Below are positions 28,766-36,025 of a stretch of DNA of 64,000 bases, in pieces. Each line of letters begins with the position of its first letter. The first letter of the stretch is position 1. The DNA comes from CAVQGZ01 sp963714455 (lineage in GTDB: Bacteria; Actinomycetota; Actinomycetes; Jiangellales; Jiangellaceae): positions 248,001 to 312,000 of the forward strand of contig CAVQON010000017.1 of the NCBI GenBank assembly GCA_963714455.1. The letters run 5' to 3'. Under the pieces are notes generated by a model. That model had not been told where the DNA came from and searched no databases. It saw only the letters and a list, made by a program, of their open reading frames with translations. The translations under genes were made by a program, and so were the position numbers.

Positions 28766-28996
28766 TCAGGCGGCCATCCGCGTCTGCACCTCGGCCAGGC
28801 TCGGGTTGGTCGCGACCGTCCCATCGGGGAACACCACTGTCGGGACGACAGCGTTCCCCTCGTTGACCGACATCACGAGCTCGGCGGCGGCCGGGTCGTG
28901 CTCGATGTCGACCTCGGTGTACGGGACGGCCGCCCGCTCGAGCTGACGCTTGAGCCGGTGGCAGTAGCCGCACCACGCGGTGGTGTAGATGACCAT
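28766..28996 (-). CDS. mrx1: Mycoredoxin-1-like glutaredoxin
   Basis: This 76-residue thioredoxin-fold protein carries the redox motif in TTAWCGYCHRLK, then EVDIEHDPAAAELV, a cis-Pro loop VPTVVFPDG and TNPS, all close to mycobacterial mycoredoxin-1. That enzyme reduces mycothiol mixed disulfides on proteins, using the N-terminal Cys of CGYC. It sits between nudC and uvrD2 as in mycobacteria. I start at the ATG immediately before VIYTTAW, which gives the normal size; the frame stays open further upstream but shows no homology. Confidence 0.9.
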   Translation of the reverse strand: MVIYTTAWCGYCHRLKRQLERAAVPYTEVDIEHDPAAAELVMSVNEGNAVVPTVVFPDGTVATNPSLAEVQTRMAA

Positions 28997-29090
28997 GGGA
29001 CGTCCCGTCTGAGTCGAAGTATGTAGTTGCTTCGTCAACGATTGGCTTCCGGGCGGCATTCCCACCTCGACTGTGGGCGAAGATGCTCCG

Positions 29091-30953
29091 GTGAGTGCTG
29101 TACGCCCGCCGAGCCGCCCCGCGTCGGGCAGCCCCGAGGACGTGCTGGTCGACCTCGACTCCGAGCAGCGGGCGGTCGCCACGACCCTCGCCGGCCCGGT
29201 CGTGGTCGTCGCGGGAGCCGGGACAGGCAAGACGCGGGCGCTCACCCGGCGCATCGCCTACGGCGTGGCCACGCAGACGTTCGACCCGGCCGGGGTGCTG
29301 GCCGTCACCTTCACCACGCGGGCGGCGGGAGAGATGCGCACGCGGCTGGCCCAGCTCGGGGTCCCGGGCGTGGCGGCGCGCACGTTCCACTCCGCGGCGC
29401 TCAGCCAGGTGCGCTACCTGTGGCCGCGCGTGTACGGACGCGCCTTCCCCGACGTGCTCGACAGCCCCGACGCCGTGCTTGCCGACCTCGCCGGCGCCGC
29501 CGGGCTCGGCGCCTCGGCGCGTGACCTGGCGACCGAGATCGGCTGGGCGAAAGTGAGCAACGTCGCCCCGCACGAGTACCGCGACCAGGCCGAGCAGCAG
29601 TCCCGAGCAGTGAGCGGAGCGAGCCCCACCCAGGTGGCGCGTCTCTACGCGTCCTACGTGGACGCCCTGGCCGCAGCCGACCGAGTCGACCTCGAGGACG
29701 TCCTGCTCGCCGCCGTCGGCCTGCTCACCACCCAGCCCGCCGCGGCGCGCGTCGTCCGGCAGCGCTACCGGTGGTTCAGCGTCGACGAGTTCCAGGACGT
29801 GTCCGCCCTTCAGATGCGGCTGCTGGAGTGCTGGGTGGGCGAGCGCGACGACGTCTGCGTCGTCGGTGACCCGCTGCAGTCGATCTACTCCTTCGCCGGG
29901 GCGCGACCGCAGATGCTGGCGCAGTTCACCCGGCGCTTCCCCGGCGCCGCCACGCTCGAGCTCACCCACAACTACCGCTCCACGCCGCAGATCGTGAGCA
30001 CCGCCCAGGCGGTGGCCGCCCACGCCCGCCCGCAGCCGGACGGGCCGCGCCAGCCGCTACGCCCGACCCGTCCGGCCGGCGAGCGGGTGCAGCTGCGTGA
30101 AGCGGCCGACCAGCAAGACGAGGCCGACAGGGTGGCTCGGGCGGTGCGTGCGCTGGTGGGTGCGGGGACGGCCGAGCGAGACGTGGCTGTGCTCACCCGC
30201 ACCCGGGCGCAGGTCGGCCTGCTGGTGCGCGCGTTGCACGACCAGCAGGTGCCCGTGGCTGCGGGAGGGGCGACGGCGTTCTACGAGCGTCCCGAGGTGC
30301 GCCAGGTGGTGGCGCTGCTCTCGGCTGCCGCCCGGCGAGGAGCCCAGGCGGCCTCCCTCGCAGGGACGCCGGTCGACCCATCCGACGGCGACGACGAGGT
30401 ACTGGTGCCCTCGCTCACCACGGCAGCACGGGCGGTCATGGTCGAGGCCGGGTGGGTGCCGCAGCGCCCGTCCGCGCCCCGGGAGGCGGCCCGATGGGAG
30501 TCGTGGGCCGCGGTGCTGGGCGTCGCTGCCGACATCGAGGCGACCGCGGCTGCCGCCGGTGACCGGCCCCCGACCCTGACCGACCTCGTCGAAGACCTGC
30601 GCGAGCAGGCCCGCGCCGGCACGCAGCCGCGCGGCACCGGGGTGACGGTCGCGACGCTGCACGCCACCAAGGGTCAGCAGTTCTCGGCCGTGTTCGTGGT
30701 GGGCGCCCACGACGGAGGCATCCCGAACCGCGCTGCCCTGGGCAGGACGGCACCGCCGGACGCCGTCGCCGAGGAGCAGCGTCTGCTCTACGTCGGCCTC
30801 ACCCGAGCCAGTGACCGGCTGTGCGTGAGCTGGGCCAGGCGCGCGGGACCAGACACCCCGGTGCGCCCGCCGAGCCGCTTCTTGGCCGGGATCCTGACCG
30901 GCCGACCAGACTTCGCCGATATTCAGTTGCACTCCGAGCCGAGGCGCGCCTAA
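29091..30953 (+). CDS. uvrD2: UvrD2-like helicase lacking the HRDC tail
   Basis: This 620-residue superfamily 1A helicase has AGAGTGKTRALTRR (Walker A), VTFTTRAAGEM (Ia), SVDEFQDVS (II), VGDPLQSIYSFAGA (III), TLHATKGQQF (V) and YVGLTRASDRL (VI). It translocates 3' to 5' along DNA in repair. Mycobacterial UvrD2 is about 700 residues and ends in an HRDC domain with a tetracysteine motif before it. Here the protein stops soon after motif VI, with SRFLAGILTGRPDF and a short tail, and no such cysteines. The start is uncertain: GTG 29091 or 29073. The whiB7 promoter elements lie inside its 3' end. Confidence 0.88.
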   Translation: MSAVRPPSRPASGSPEDVLVDLDSEQRAVATTLAGPVVVVAGAGTGKTRALTRRIAYGVATQTFDPAGVLAVTFTTRAAGEMRTRLAQLGVPGVAARTFHSAALSQVRYLWPRVYGRAFPDVLDSPDAVLADLAGAAGLGASARDLATEIGWAKVSNVAPHEYRDQAEQQSRAVSGASPTQVARLYASYVDALAAADRVDLEDVLLAAVGLLTTQPAAARVVRQRYRWFSVDEFQDVSALQMRLLECWVGERDDVCVVGDPLQSIYSFAGARPQMLAQFTRRFPGAATLELTHNYRSTPQIVSTAQAVAAHARPQPDGPRQPLRPTRPAGERVQLREAADQQDEADRVARAVRALVGAGTAERDVAVLTRTRAQVGLLVRALHDQQVPVAAGGATAFYERPEVRQVVALLSAAARRGAQAASLAGTPVDPSDGDDEVLVPSLTTAARAVMVEAGWVPQRPSAPREAARWESWAAVLGVAADIEATAAAAGDRPPTLTDLVEDLREQARAGTQPRGTGVTVATLHATKGQQFSAVFVVGAHDGGIPNRAALGRTAPPDAVAEEQRLLYVGLTRASDRLCVSWARRAGPDTPVRPPSRFLAGILTGRPDFADIQLHSEPRRA

Positions 30954-30956
30954 CGT
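30927..30956 (+). promoter_or_regulatory. Candidate whiB7 promoter
   Basis: TTGCAC (30927-30932) and TAACGT (30951-30956) are spaced by 18 bases, with the AT-rich GATATTCA just upstream of the -35. WhiB7-activated promoters carry an AT-rich element beside the -35, so autoactivation is plausible. The box overlaps the end of uvrD2. Confidence 0.55.
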
Positions 30957-31015
30957 CTGCGGTGGCTGGTGCGATGTGCATGCGGCCGGTCAGGCTCAAG
31001 TGAGAGGAGGGCGAC

Positions 31016-31093
31016 ATGTGGATCTTCACGAACCCGCCGGTGGTCGCCCTTGTTGCCGACCACGCTCGGATCCCGGCCTGCGCACGTCTATGA
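31016..31093 (+). CDS. whiB7 leader peptide (uORF, 25 residues)
   Basis: A 25-codon frame starts at ATG with a strong GAGGAGGG ribosome binding site six bases upstream, inside the leader of whiB7. The peptide begins MWIFTNPPVV and ends ACARL. It stops 20 bases before a strong terminator hairpin. In mycobacteria and streptomycetes, whiB7 leaders carry a uORF whose translation by an antibiotic-stalled ribosome prevents early termination. The layout here fits that mechanism. The peptide itself is not conserved in any motif I recognise, so the attenuation role is inferred from position, the ribosome binding site and the downstream hairpin. Confidence 0.7.
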   Translation: MWIFTNPPVVALVADHARIPACARL

Positions 31094-31113
31094 GCTGACG
31101 ACGCTCTCCCCAC

Positions 31114-31147
31114 GGCCACGGATCCGAACGGACCGTGGCCTTCTTGC
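31114..31147 (+). terminator. Attenuator hairpin in the whiB7 leader
   Basis: GGCCACGG (31114-31121) pairs perfectly with CCGTGGCC (31133-31140), with an inner TCC/GGA stem, followed by TTCTTGC. This is an intrinsic terminator between the uORF and the WhiB7 start, as expected for attenuation. Confidence 0.8.
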
Positions 31148-31205
31148 TGTCTGGCTCCGGTTCGCCTTCGACCCTCACCAACGACGAACCGACCGGAGGT
31201 CCCCG

Positions 31206-31520
31206 GTGAGCACCATGTTGCTCGACATCTCGCACCTGCCCGTGCCGCCTGCACAGGCCAGCCTGCCGTGCACTGCCGAACCCGAGCTGTGGTTCGCGGA
31301 GTCGCCGAGCGAGCTCGAGCTGGCCAAGGCGCGTTGCGTGACGTGCCCCATCCAGGCTGCGTGCCTCGACGGGGCGCTCGAGCGGGCCGAGCCCTGGGGA
31401 GTCTGGGGTGGCCAGCTCGTCCTGAACGGCGTGGTCGTGGCCCGCAAGCGTCCCCGCGGACGTCCCCGCAAGAACGCCATGCCCGCCCCGGCAGCCGCAG
31501 CGCACCAGAACGTGGCATAG
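31206..31520 (+). CDS. whiB7: WhiB7 antibiotic-response regulator
   Basis: This 104-residue iron-sulfur transcription factor works with the primary sigma factor to switch on intrinsic antibiotic resistance. Cluster ligands are Cys22, Cys44, Cys47 and Cys53 (CVTCPIQAAC), followed by the GVWGG turn that docks sigma and the AT-hook-like RKRPRGRPRKN that binds AT-rich DNA beside the -35. The AT-hook makes this WhiB7 rather than another Wbl protein. GGAGG lies six bases before the GTG, which is followed at once by Ser-Thr-Met. The leader holds a uORF and terminator. It sits between uvrD2 and an ABC1 kinase gene as in mycobacteria. Confidence 0.95.
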   Translation: MSTMLLDISHLPVPPAQASLPCTAEPELWFAESPSELELAKARCVTCPIQAACLDGALERAEPWGVWGGQLVLNGVVVARKRPRGRPRKNAMPAPAAAAHQNVA

Positions 31521-31577
31521 CCGCCACGCCCCGACCACGACGACGAGACCTACTGATCACCGCGAGGAGGTGACGTC

Positions 31578-31682
31578 ATGCACGCTCCAACCCAGCCCAT
31601 GCTGCGCCAGAACCTGGCCGACCGGATGGCAGCGGCGCAACGAGCCCGCCTCGTGCGCCGGGTACGCCGTCAGCAGCACTGA
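31578..31682 (+). CDS. Short basic protein downstream of whiB7
   Basis: A 34-codon frame begins at ATG with GAGGAGG seven bases upstream, one of the best ribosome binding sites in the window. It lies 57 bases after the whiB7 stop. The product starts MHAPTQPML and its second half is strongly basic (RARLVRRVRRQQH at the end), suggesting nucleic-acid or membrane contact. I do not recognise a family. It is probably co-transcribed with whiB7 and so may belong to the antibiotic response. Evidence is the ribosome binding site, position and composition only. Confidence 0.55.
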   Translation: MHAPTQPMLRQNLADRMAAAQRARLVRRVRRQQH

Positions 31683-31731
31683 TGCGGGCAGCCGGGGCTC
31701 CGTGGGGCAGTACGCCCTGCGGGGCCCCGAC

Positions 31732-33063
31732 TCATGCCAGGGTGAGCTCGGGGTCGTCGGCGAAGCCCGGCAGCCATGCCTCCAGCTCGTCGCGGAACCG
31801 TGCGTGCGTGTCGAGCTGGCACAGCACCCCGATGCCGGCGAGCCACACCCGATGGATCAGCAGGTAGGACGGGGGCAGGTTGAGCTTCACGGCGATCGAG
31901 AAGTTCTCTCGCTTGGGGTCGTTGATCCGGGTGAACTGCTCCCGCATCCACGCGCGGCTGAACTGGAACGTCTCCACCGCGGCCGGCTCGATGAACGGAG
32001 CCAGGTAGTCGTGCAGCTCGGCAGCGTCGATGTGGGCGTGCGGCTTGACGAACCCCTCGTTGCGCAGCCCCTCGAGCATCGACTCGGCGTCCCCCTCCAG
32101 AGCCACGCGCATCAGCCGGCCGATAGCCGGGGACAGCCCGCCGGGTACCCGGGCGGCGGCCCCGTAGTCGAGCACGCAGAGCCGGCCGTCGCTGGTGATG
32201 CGGTAGTTGCCGGGGTGCGGGTCGGCGTGCAGCAGGCCGACCCGGGCGGGACCGGAGAACAAGAACCGGACGTAGAGCAGCCCGATCTCGTCGCGTTCCT
32301 CACGCGTCCCGGTCGCGATCACGTCGGCGAGCGGGCGCCCGTCCACCCAGTCGGAGATGATCACGTGCTCGGCGCCCTGCACGACGGCCGGGACGACGAA
32401 CTCGGGGTCGTCCTCGTAGGCGACGGCGAAGGCGTCCTGCGCCTCGGCCTCGAGCCGGTAGTCGAGCTCTTCGATGAGCCGCTCGTTCAGCTCGTCCAGG
32501 ATCGGCTTGACGTCGACGCCTGGAATCATGCTGCCGAAGACTCTGCCCATTCGACTGATCTGGGCGAGGTCGGCACGCAGGGCGTCGCCGGCGCCGGGGT
32601 ACTGCACCTTGACGGCGACCTCGCGACCGTCGAACCACACGGCCTTGTGCACCTGCCCGATGGACGCGGCTGCGGCCGGGTGGTCGTCGAAGCTCACGAA
32701 CAGCTCGCGCCAGTCCGGCCCGAGGTCGTCGGCCAGCACGTCGTGCACGGTCTCGGCCGGCATCGGGGGAGCCGAGTCCTGCAGCTTGGTGAGCGTGGCC
32801 CGGTAGGGCGTGGCCACCTCTTCGGGCAGCGCAGCCTCGAAGATGCTCATCATCTGGCCGAACTTCATCGCTCCGCCCTTGAGCTCGCCGAGCACGCGAA
32901 AGACCTGCTCGGCGGTTCTGACCTGCATCTCGGCGGCCACTGCTTCGGCGGGCGCCCCGCCCAGACGCTTGCCGAGCCCCCAGGCGGTACGCCCCGCGGT
33001 GCTCAGCGGGACCGCGGCGAGCTTGGCGGAACGGCTCGCGGCCTTGCGGGGGATGTCGGCCAT
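31732..33063 (-). CDS. ABC1/AarF (UbiB-like) atypical kinase
   Basis: This 443-residue protein has the UbiB-type atypical kinase features: the KxGQ motif in AMKFGQMMS, the Ala-rich nucleotide loop AAAASIGQVH, VAVKVQYPG with the invariant Lys, and HADPHPGNYRI followed by LDYGAAARV for catalysis and metal. Family members are ATP-dependent and often act on lipids or quinone pathways. Mycobacterial Rv3197 sits next to whiB7, belongs to its regulon and contributes to macrolide tolerance. That role is a reasonable guess here, although the gene is on the opposite strand to whiB7. Confidence 0.88.
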   Translation of the reverse strand: MADIPRKAASRSAKLAAVPLSTAGRTAWGLGKRLGGAPAEAVAAEMQVRTAEQVFRVLGELKGGAMKFGQMMSIFEAALPEEVATPYRATLTKLQDSAPPMPAETVHDVLADDLGPDWRELFVSFDDHPAAAASIGQVHKAVWFDGREVAVKVQYPGAGDALRADLAQISRMGRVFGSMIPGVDVKPILDELNERLIEELDYRLEAEAQDAFAVAYEDDPEFVVPAVVQGAEHVIISDWVDGRPLADVIATGTREERDEIGLLYVRFLFSGPARVGLLHADPHPGNYRITSDGRLCVLDYGAAARVPGGLSPAIGRLMRVALEGDAESMLEGLRNEGFVKPHAHIDAAELHDYLAPFIEPAAVETFQFSRAWMREQFTRINDPKRENFSIAVKLNLPPSYLLIHRVWLAGIGVLCQLDTHARFRDELEAWLPGFADDPELTLA

Positions 33064-33096
33064 GAGGCCATCTTGCGCCAGCGCAGGGCGGTTCGC

Positions 33097-33924
33097 CTAT
33101 TCGAAGGCCCCAGCCGCGTCAGGTGACCACCCGCATCCGCATGCCGGGTGCACCGCCCACCGGCGACGCAGCACCTCGCCGTCCGGCTGCTCCTCCAGCG
33201 TCGCGTCCACCACAGCAGGACGTCCGCCGCGCAGCCACGCCAGTGCCTGCCGGGCTGCGAGCCCGGCCAGCAGGTGGACCGTCGCCTGCGCAGGCTGGGG
33301 TGCCCGTGCCTGCTCCCACGCCAGCGCGAGAGTCGGCCACGCCGGGTCGGTGTCGCAGCGGTGCAGGTCGTGGCAGCGCAGGCAGCTCGACCGGCCGGGG
33401 ACGACCAGGGGTCCCACGACGGCTCGTCCGTCTCGCAGGTGCGCCCACAGGTGGGCCGTCCCGGCGCCGAGCAGGGCGTCGGCATGGTCGAGGCCTCGCG
33501 CATGGTCGGGGCAGACGACCACCAGGTCGGGTCGCGTCGCGCTGGGCTCGGCCGCGACGGTGCATCTGCCGACACCAGCCGTGCGCAGGCCGTGCGCCAC
33601 GTGCTCGGCCAGGGTGCCGGCGCCGACGACCTCCACCCAGGCAGCCGAGAGGGTCTGACGTGGGTCGGTCGCGTCCAGCAGCCCGGCCGCGCTGAGCAGG
33701 CGGCGTGCCTGGGCGAGCTCGTCGGCGAGCCCGACCAGTCGGGACTGCGCCTCGACCACCTCCGACGATGCTGCCCCGCCCAGCGAGCGCAGCAGGTCGG
33801 GCAGTCCCGGCGAGACACCGTGCAGGGCAGCCGCCCGACGCGGGTCGAGCCCGACCTGCAGCGTCCCGGGCTCGCGCCACAGCATGCTGACGTGCGGGTC
33901 GAGATGGGCGGGGGCACCGGGCAC
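33097..33924 (-). CDS. TOMM-type E1-like / cyclodehydratase-domain protein
   Basis: The 275-residue protein has an E1-like Rossmann region (VEVVGAGTLAEHVAHGLRTAG, then DLVVVCPD) and a zinc site formed by CLRCHDLHRC and a C-terminal HPACGCGW. This is the partner subunit of azole-forming cyclodehydratases and related leader-peptide-binding proteins (TIGR03882-like). No YcaO partner, precursor peptide or dehydrogenase is seen within 10 kb on either side, so its job is unclear. AGGAGG precedes the GTG by four bases. It lies 33 bases upstream of the ABC1 kinase start on the same strand and is divergent from the hydratase gene. Confidence 0.75.
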   Translation of the reverse strand: MPGAPAHLDPHVSMLWREPGTLQVGLDPRRAAALHGVSPGLPDLLRSLGGAASSEVVEAQSRLVGLADELAQARRLLSAAGLLDATDPRQTLSAAWVEVVGAGTLAEHVAHGLRTAGVGRCTVAAEPSATRPDLVVVCPDHARGLDHADALLGAGTAHLWAHLRDGRAVVGPLVVPGRSSCLRCHDLHRCDTDPAWPTLALAWEQARAPQPAQATVHLLAGLAARQALAWLRGGRPAVVDATLEEQPDGEVLRRRWAVHPACGCGWSPDAAGAFE

Positions 33925-34011
33925 GAGGCCTCCTGGTGGGTGGACGAGGGCACGGCTCGGCTTGTCGCCGGCCGGAGTAGCGTGCCGTGAGCGAGCGCCA
34001 GAAGGAGCACG

Positions 34012-34860
34012 ATGTCCACAGCCCCGTCCGCAGGCAGCCCCCGGCAGGCCGAGTCCTGGGGTGACCTGGAGCACCTCAGCGTGCAGCGTGACCCCGACGG
34101 CCTGACCGGCGTCGTCCTCGTCACCCTCGACCTGCCGGAGCGGCGCAACTCGATGAGCGAGGGCATGACGCGCTCGTGGGGTGCGGTGATGCGGGCGCTG
34201 GCCGCCGACCGCACGGTGCGCGCGGTCGTCGTGACCGGGCGAGGACGAGCGTTCTGCGCCGGCGGCGACTTCTCGTGGCTCGGGGCGACGCCCGACGCCG
34301 GTGTGCCCGAGCTGCGCGAGCGGATGCTCGCCTTCTACCGAACGTGGCTCGCGGTGCACGAGCTGCGAGTGCCGACCGTCGCGGCGATCAACGGGGCGGC
34401 CATCGGCGCCGGTCTCGCCGTGGCGCTGGCCTGCGACATCCGCATCGCCGCCGACGACGCGCGACTGGCGGTGCCGTTCACGAGCCTGGGCCTGCACCCC
34501 GGCATGGCCACGACGTGGCTTCTGCGCCAGGCCGCCGGCGACACGCTGGCGCGCGACATGCTGCTCAGCGGACGGGCCGTCAAAGGTGCCGAAGCGGTGC
34601 CCAGCGGTCTGGTGTCGCGCTCCGTGCCGGGCGACGAGGTCTTGGCGAGCGCTCTGGCGACGGCCGGGGCCATCAGCACTGCGGCTCCGGTGGCCACCGA
34701 GCTCACCAAGGCAGCGCTCGGTCCGGGCGGGCCGCAGTCGCTGGAGGCCGCGCTCGCTTGGGAGGCCCTCGCCCAACCGGTGACGCTGGCCATGGACGAC
34801 CTGCACGAGGGGCTGGCCGCGGCCCGGGAGCGTCGTCCCCCGCAGTTCCGCGGCCGGTGA
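34012..34860 (+). CDS. Enoyl-CoA hydratase/isomerase family protein
   Basis: This 282-residue crotonase has ERRNSMSEGM, then GRGRAFCAGGDFSW, whose backbone forms the oxyanion hole, and INGAAIGAGLAVALACDIRIA with the second oxyanion loop. In hydratases a Glu pair around residues 120-150 adds water; the second Glu region here reads FTSLGLHPG, so the reaction could be hydration, isomerisation or another crotonase reaction. GAAGGAG lies before the ATG. The stop overlaps the GTG of the serine hydrolase gene by four bases, tying the two together. Substrate unknown. Confidence 0.88.
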   Translation: MSTAPSAGSPRQAESWGDLEHLSVQRDPDGLTGVVLVTLDLPERRNSMSEGMTRSWGAVMRALAADRTVRAVVVTGRGRAFCAGGDFSWLGATPDAGVPELRERMLAFYRTWLAVHELRVPTVAAINGAAIGAGLAVALACDIRIAADDARLAVPFTSLGLHPGMATTWLLRQAAGDTLARDMLLSGRAVKGAEAVPSGLVSRSVPGDEVLASALATAGAISTAAPVATELTKAALGPGGPQSLEAALAWEALAQPVTLAMDDLHEGLAAARERRPPQFRGR

Positions 34861-35858
34861 CGGCGCGGAGCGCCGCCGAGTCGCCGAGGGCCGATGCGGC
34901 CACGGCGGTCGAGAAGGCCCGCTCCCGCCTCGTGGCGATCGGACACGTCGACCCGGTCGTCGGGCTGCTCACGCCGCAGGGCACGCTGGTGCGCGGGGAC
35001 GAGCACGAGCGGTTCGAGATCGGCTCGATCACCAAGGTGTTCACCTCCACGCTGCTGGCCGTGCTGGCCGCGGAGGGCACCGTGGCACTCACCGACCCGG
35101 TCAGCCGCTGGCTTCCGCACGCCACACCGACCGTGGACTCCCTTGCGCGTGTCACGCTGGAGAACCTCGCCTCGCACCGCTCCGGCCTGCCGCGCCTGCC
35201 GCCCGGGGCGTTGCGGGCCTCGCTGCGCCGAGGCGGCACCCGCGACCCCTACGCCGACATCGACGAGCAGACGCTGCTGGCGTCGCTGGCCCGCACGAAG
35301 GTGCGCGGCACCCCGGGGCAGACCCGGGTGCGCTACTCCAACTACGGGGCCGGTCTGCTCGGGTACCTGCTCGGGCGCGCCGCGGGGAGCGACTACCGCA
35401 CCGCCCTCACCCAGCGGCTGCTCCAGCCCCTGGGCCTGGGCGCCACCGACTTCGCCGACGAGCCGCTGCACCAGGGTCGTGCCCGCGGCAAGCCGGTCGG
35501 GCCGTGGCACCTGGCCGAGCTGGCCGGAGCCGGCGGCCTGCGCTCGAACGCCCACGACATGCTCGGTTGGCTCGGCTCCGTCCTCGACCCGCCGGACTGG
35601 CTGGCCGGCCCAGTGGCTGAGATGAGCAGGCCGCGCGGCCGGACGGGCCCCGCGTCGATCGGGCTCGGCTGGTTCGTCCACGGGGCCGACCCGGTGGTGC
35701 TGACCCACGACGGGGGCACCTTGGGAGCGCGGAGCGAGGTACGCCTCGACACCAGCGCGCGTATCGGCGTGGTCGTGCTCGGCGATGCCCGTCGAGGCAC
35801 GCCCGCGGCCGCCGACGGCGTCCTGCGTGCGCTGGGCAGCGGGCCACGCGGGAGGTAG
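34857..35858 (+). CDS. Serine beta-lactamase-like hydrolase
   Basis: This 333-residue protein belongs to the class C beta-lactamase / D-peptidase fold. Motif one is SITK in IGSITKVFTS (nucleophile Ser and general-base Lys), motif two is YSNYG, and motif three is THDGGT instead of KTG. The HxG form is common in esterases and peptidases of this family and less so in true beta-lactamases. No signal peptide is visible, so it may act in the cytoplasm. It is translationally coupled to the crotonase upstream (GTGA overlap), which suggests an esterase or transferase on an acyl product more than drug resistance. Confidence 0.85.
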   Translation: MTARSAAESPRADAATAVEKARSRLVAIGHVDPVVGLLTPQGTLVRGDEHERFEIGSITKVFTSTLLAVLAAEGTVALTDPVSRWLPHATPTVDSLARVTLENLASHRSGLPRLPPGALRASLRRGGTRDPYADIDEQTLLASLARTKVRGTPGQTRVRYSNYGAGLLGYLLGRAAGSDYRTALTQRLLQPLGLGATDFADEPLHQGRARGKPVGPWHLAELAGAGGLRSNAHDMLGWLGSVLDPPDWLAGPVAEMSRPRGRTGPASIGLGWFVHGADPVVLTHDGGTLGARSEVRLDTSARIGVVVLGDARRGTPAAADGVLRALGSGPRGR

Positions 35859-35889
35859 CACCGCAGCGGTCGGCCGGGGCGGACCGGAG

Positions 35890-35947
35890 CAACCTCCGAC
35901 CGGGACCGTGGGCCTTCCCCTGCTCACGGTGCGCCGGCCGGAGGTTG
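35890..35947. repeat. Intergenic palindrome between convergent genes
   Basis: CAACCTCCG (35890) and CGGAGGTTG (35939) are inverted, with ACCGTG and CACGGT pairing inside. It lies between the convergent serine hydrolase and metalloprotease genes, so a bidirectional terminator is likely. Confidence 0.65.
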
Positions 35948-36025
35948 TGCGTGGAAACTAGGCCGTTCGACCTCGCAGCGTCAACGCTCTTTTCACAACT
36001 GGTGCGTGAAGCGTGACCTGGGCGC

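Noticed and set aside
34857..35858. The serine hydrolase as a beta-lactamase resistance gene
   Set aside because: It has no signal peptide, has HDGG in place of KTG and is coupled to a crotonase gene.
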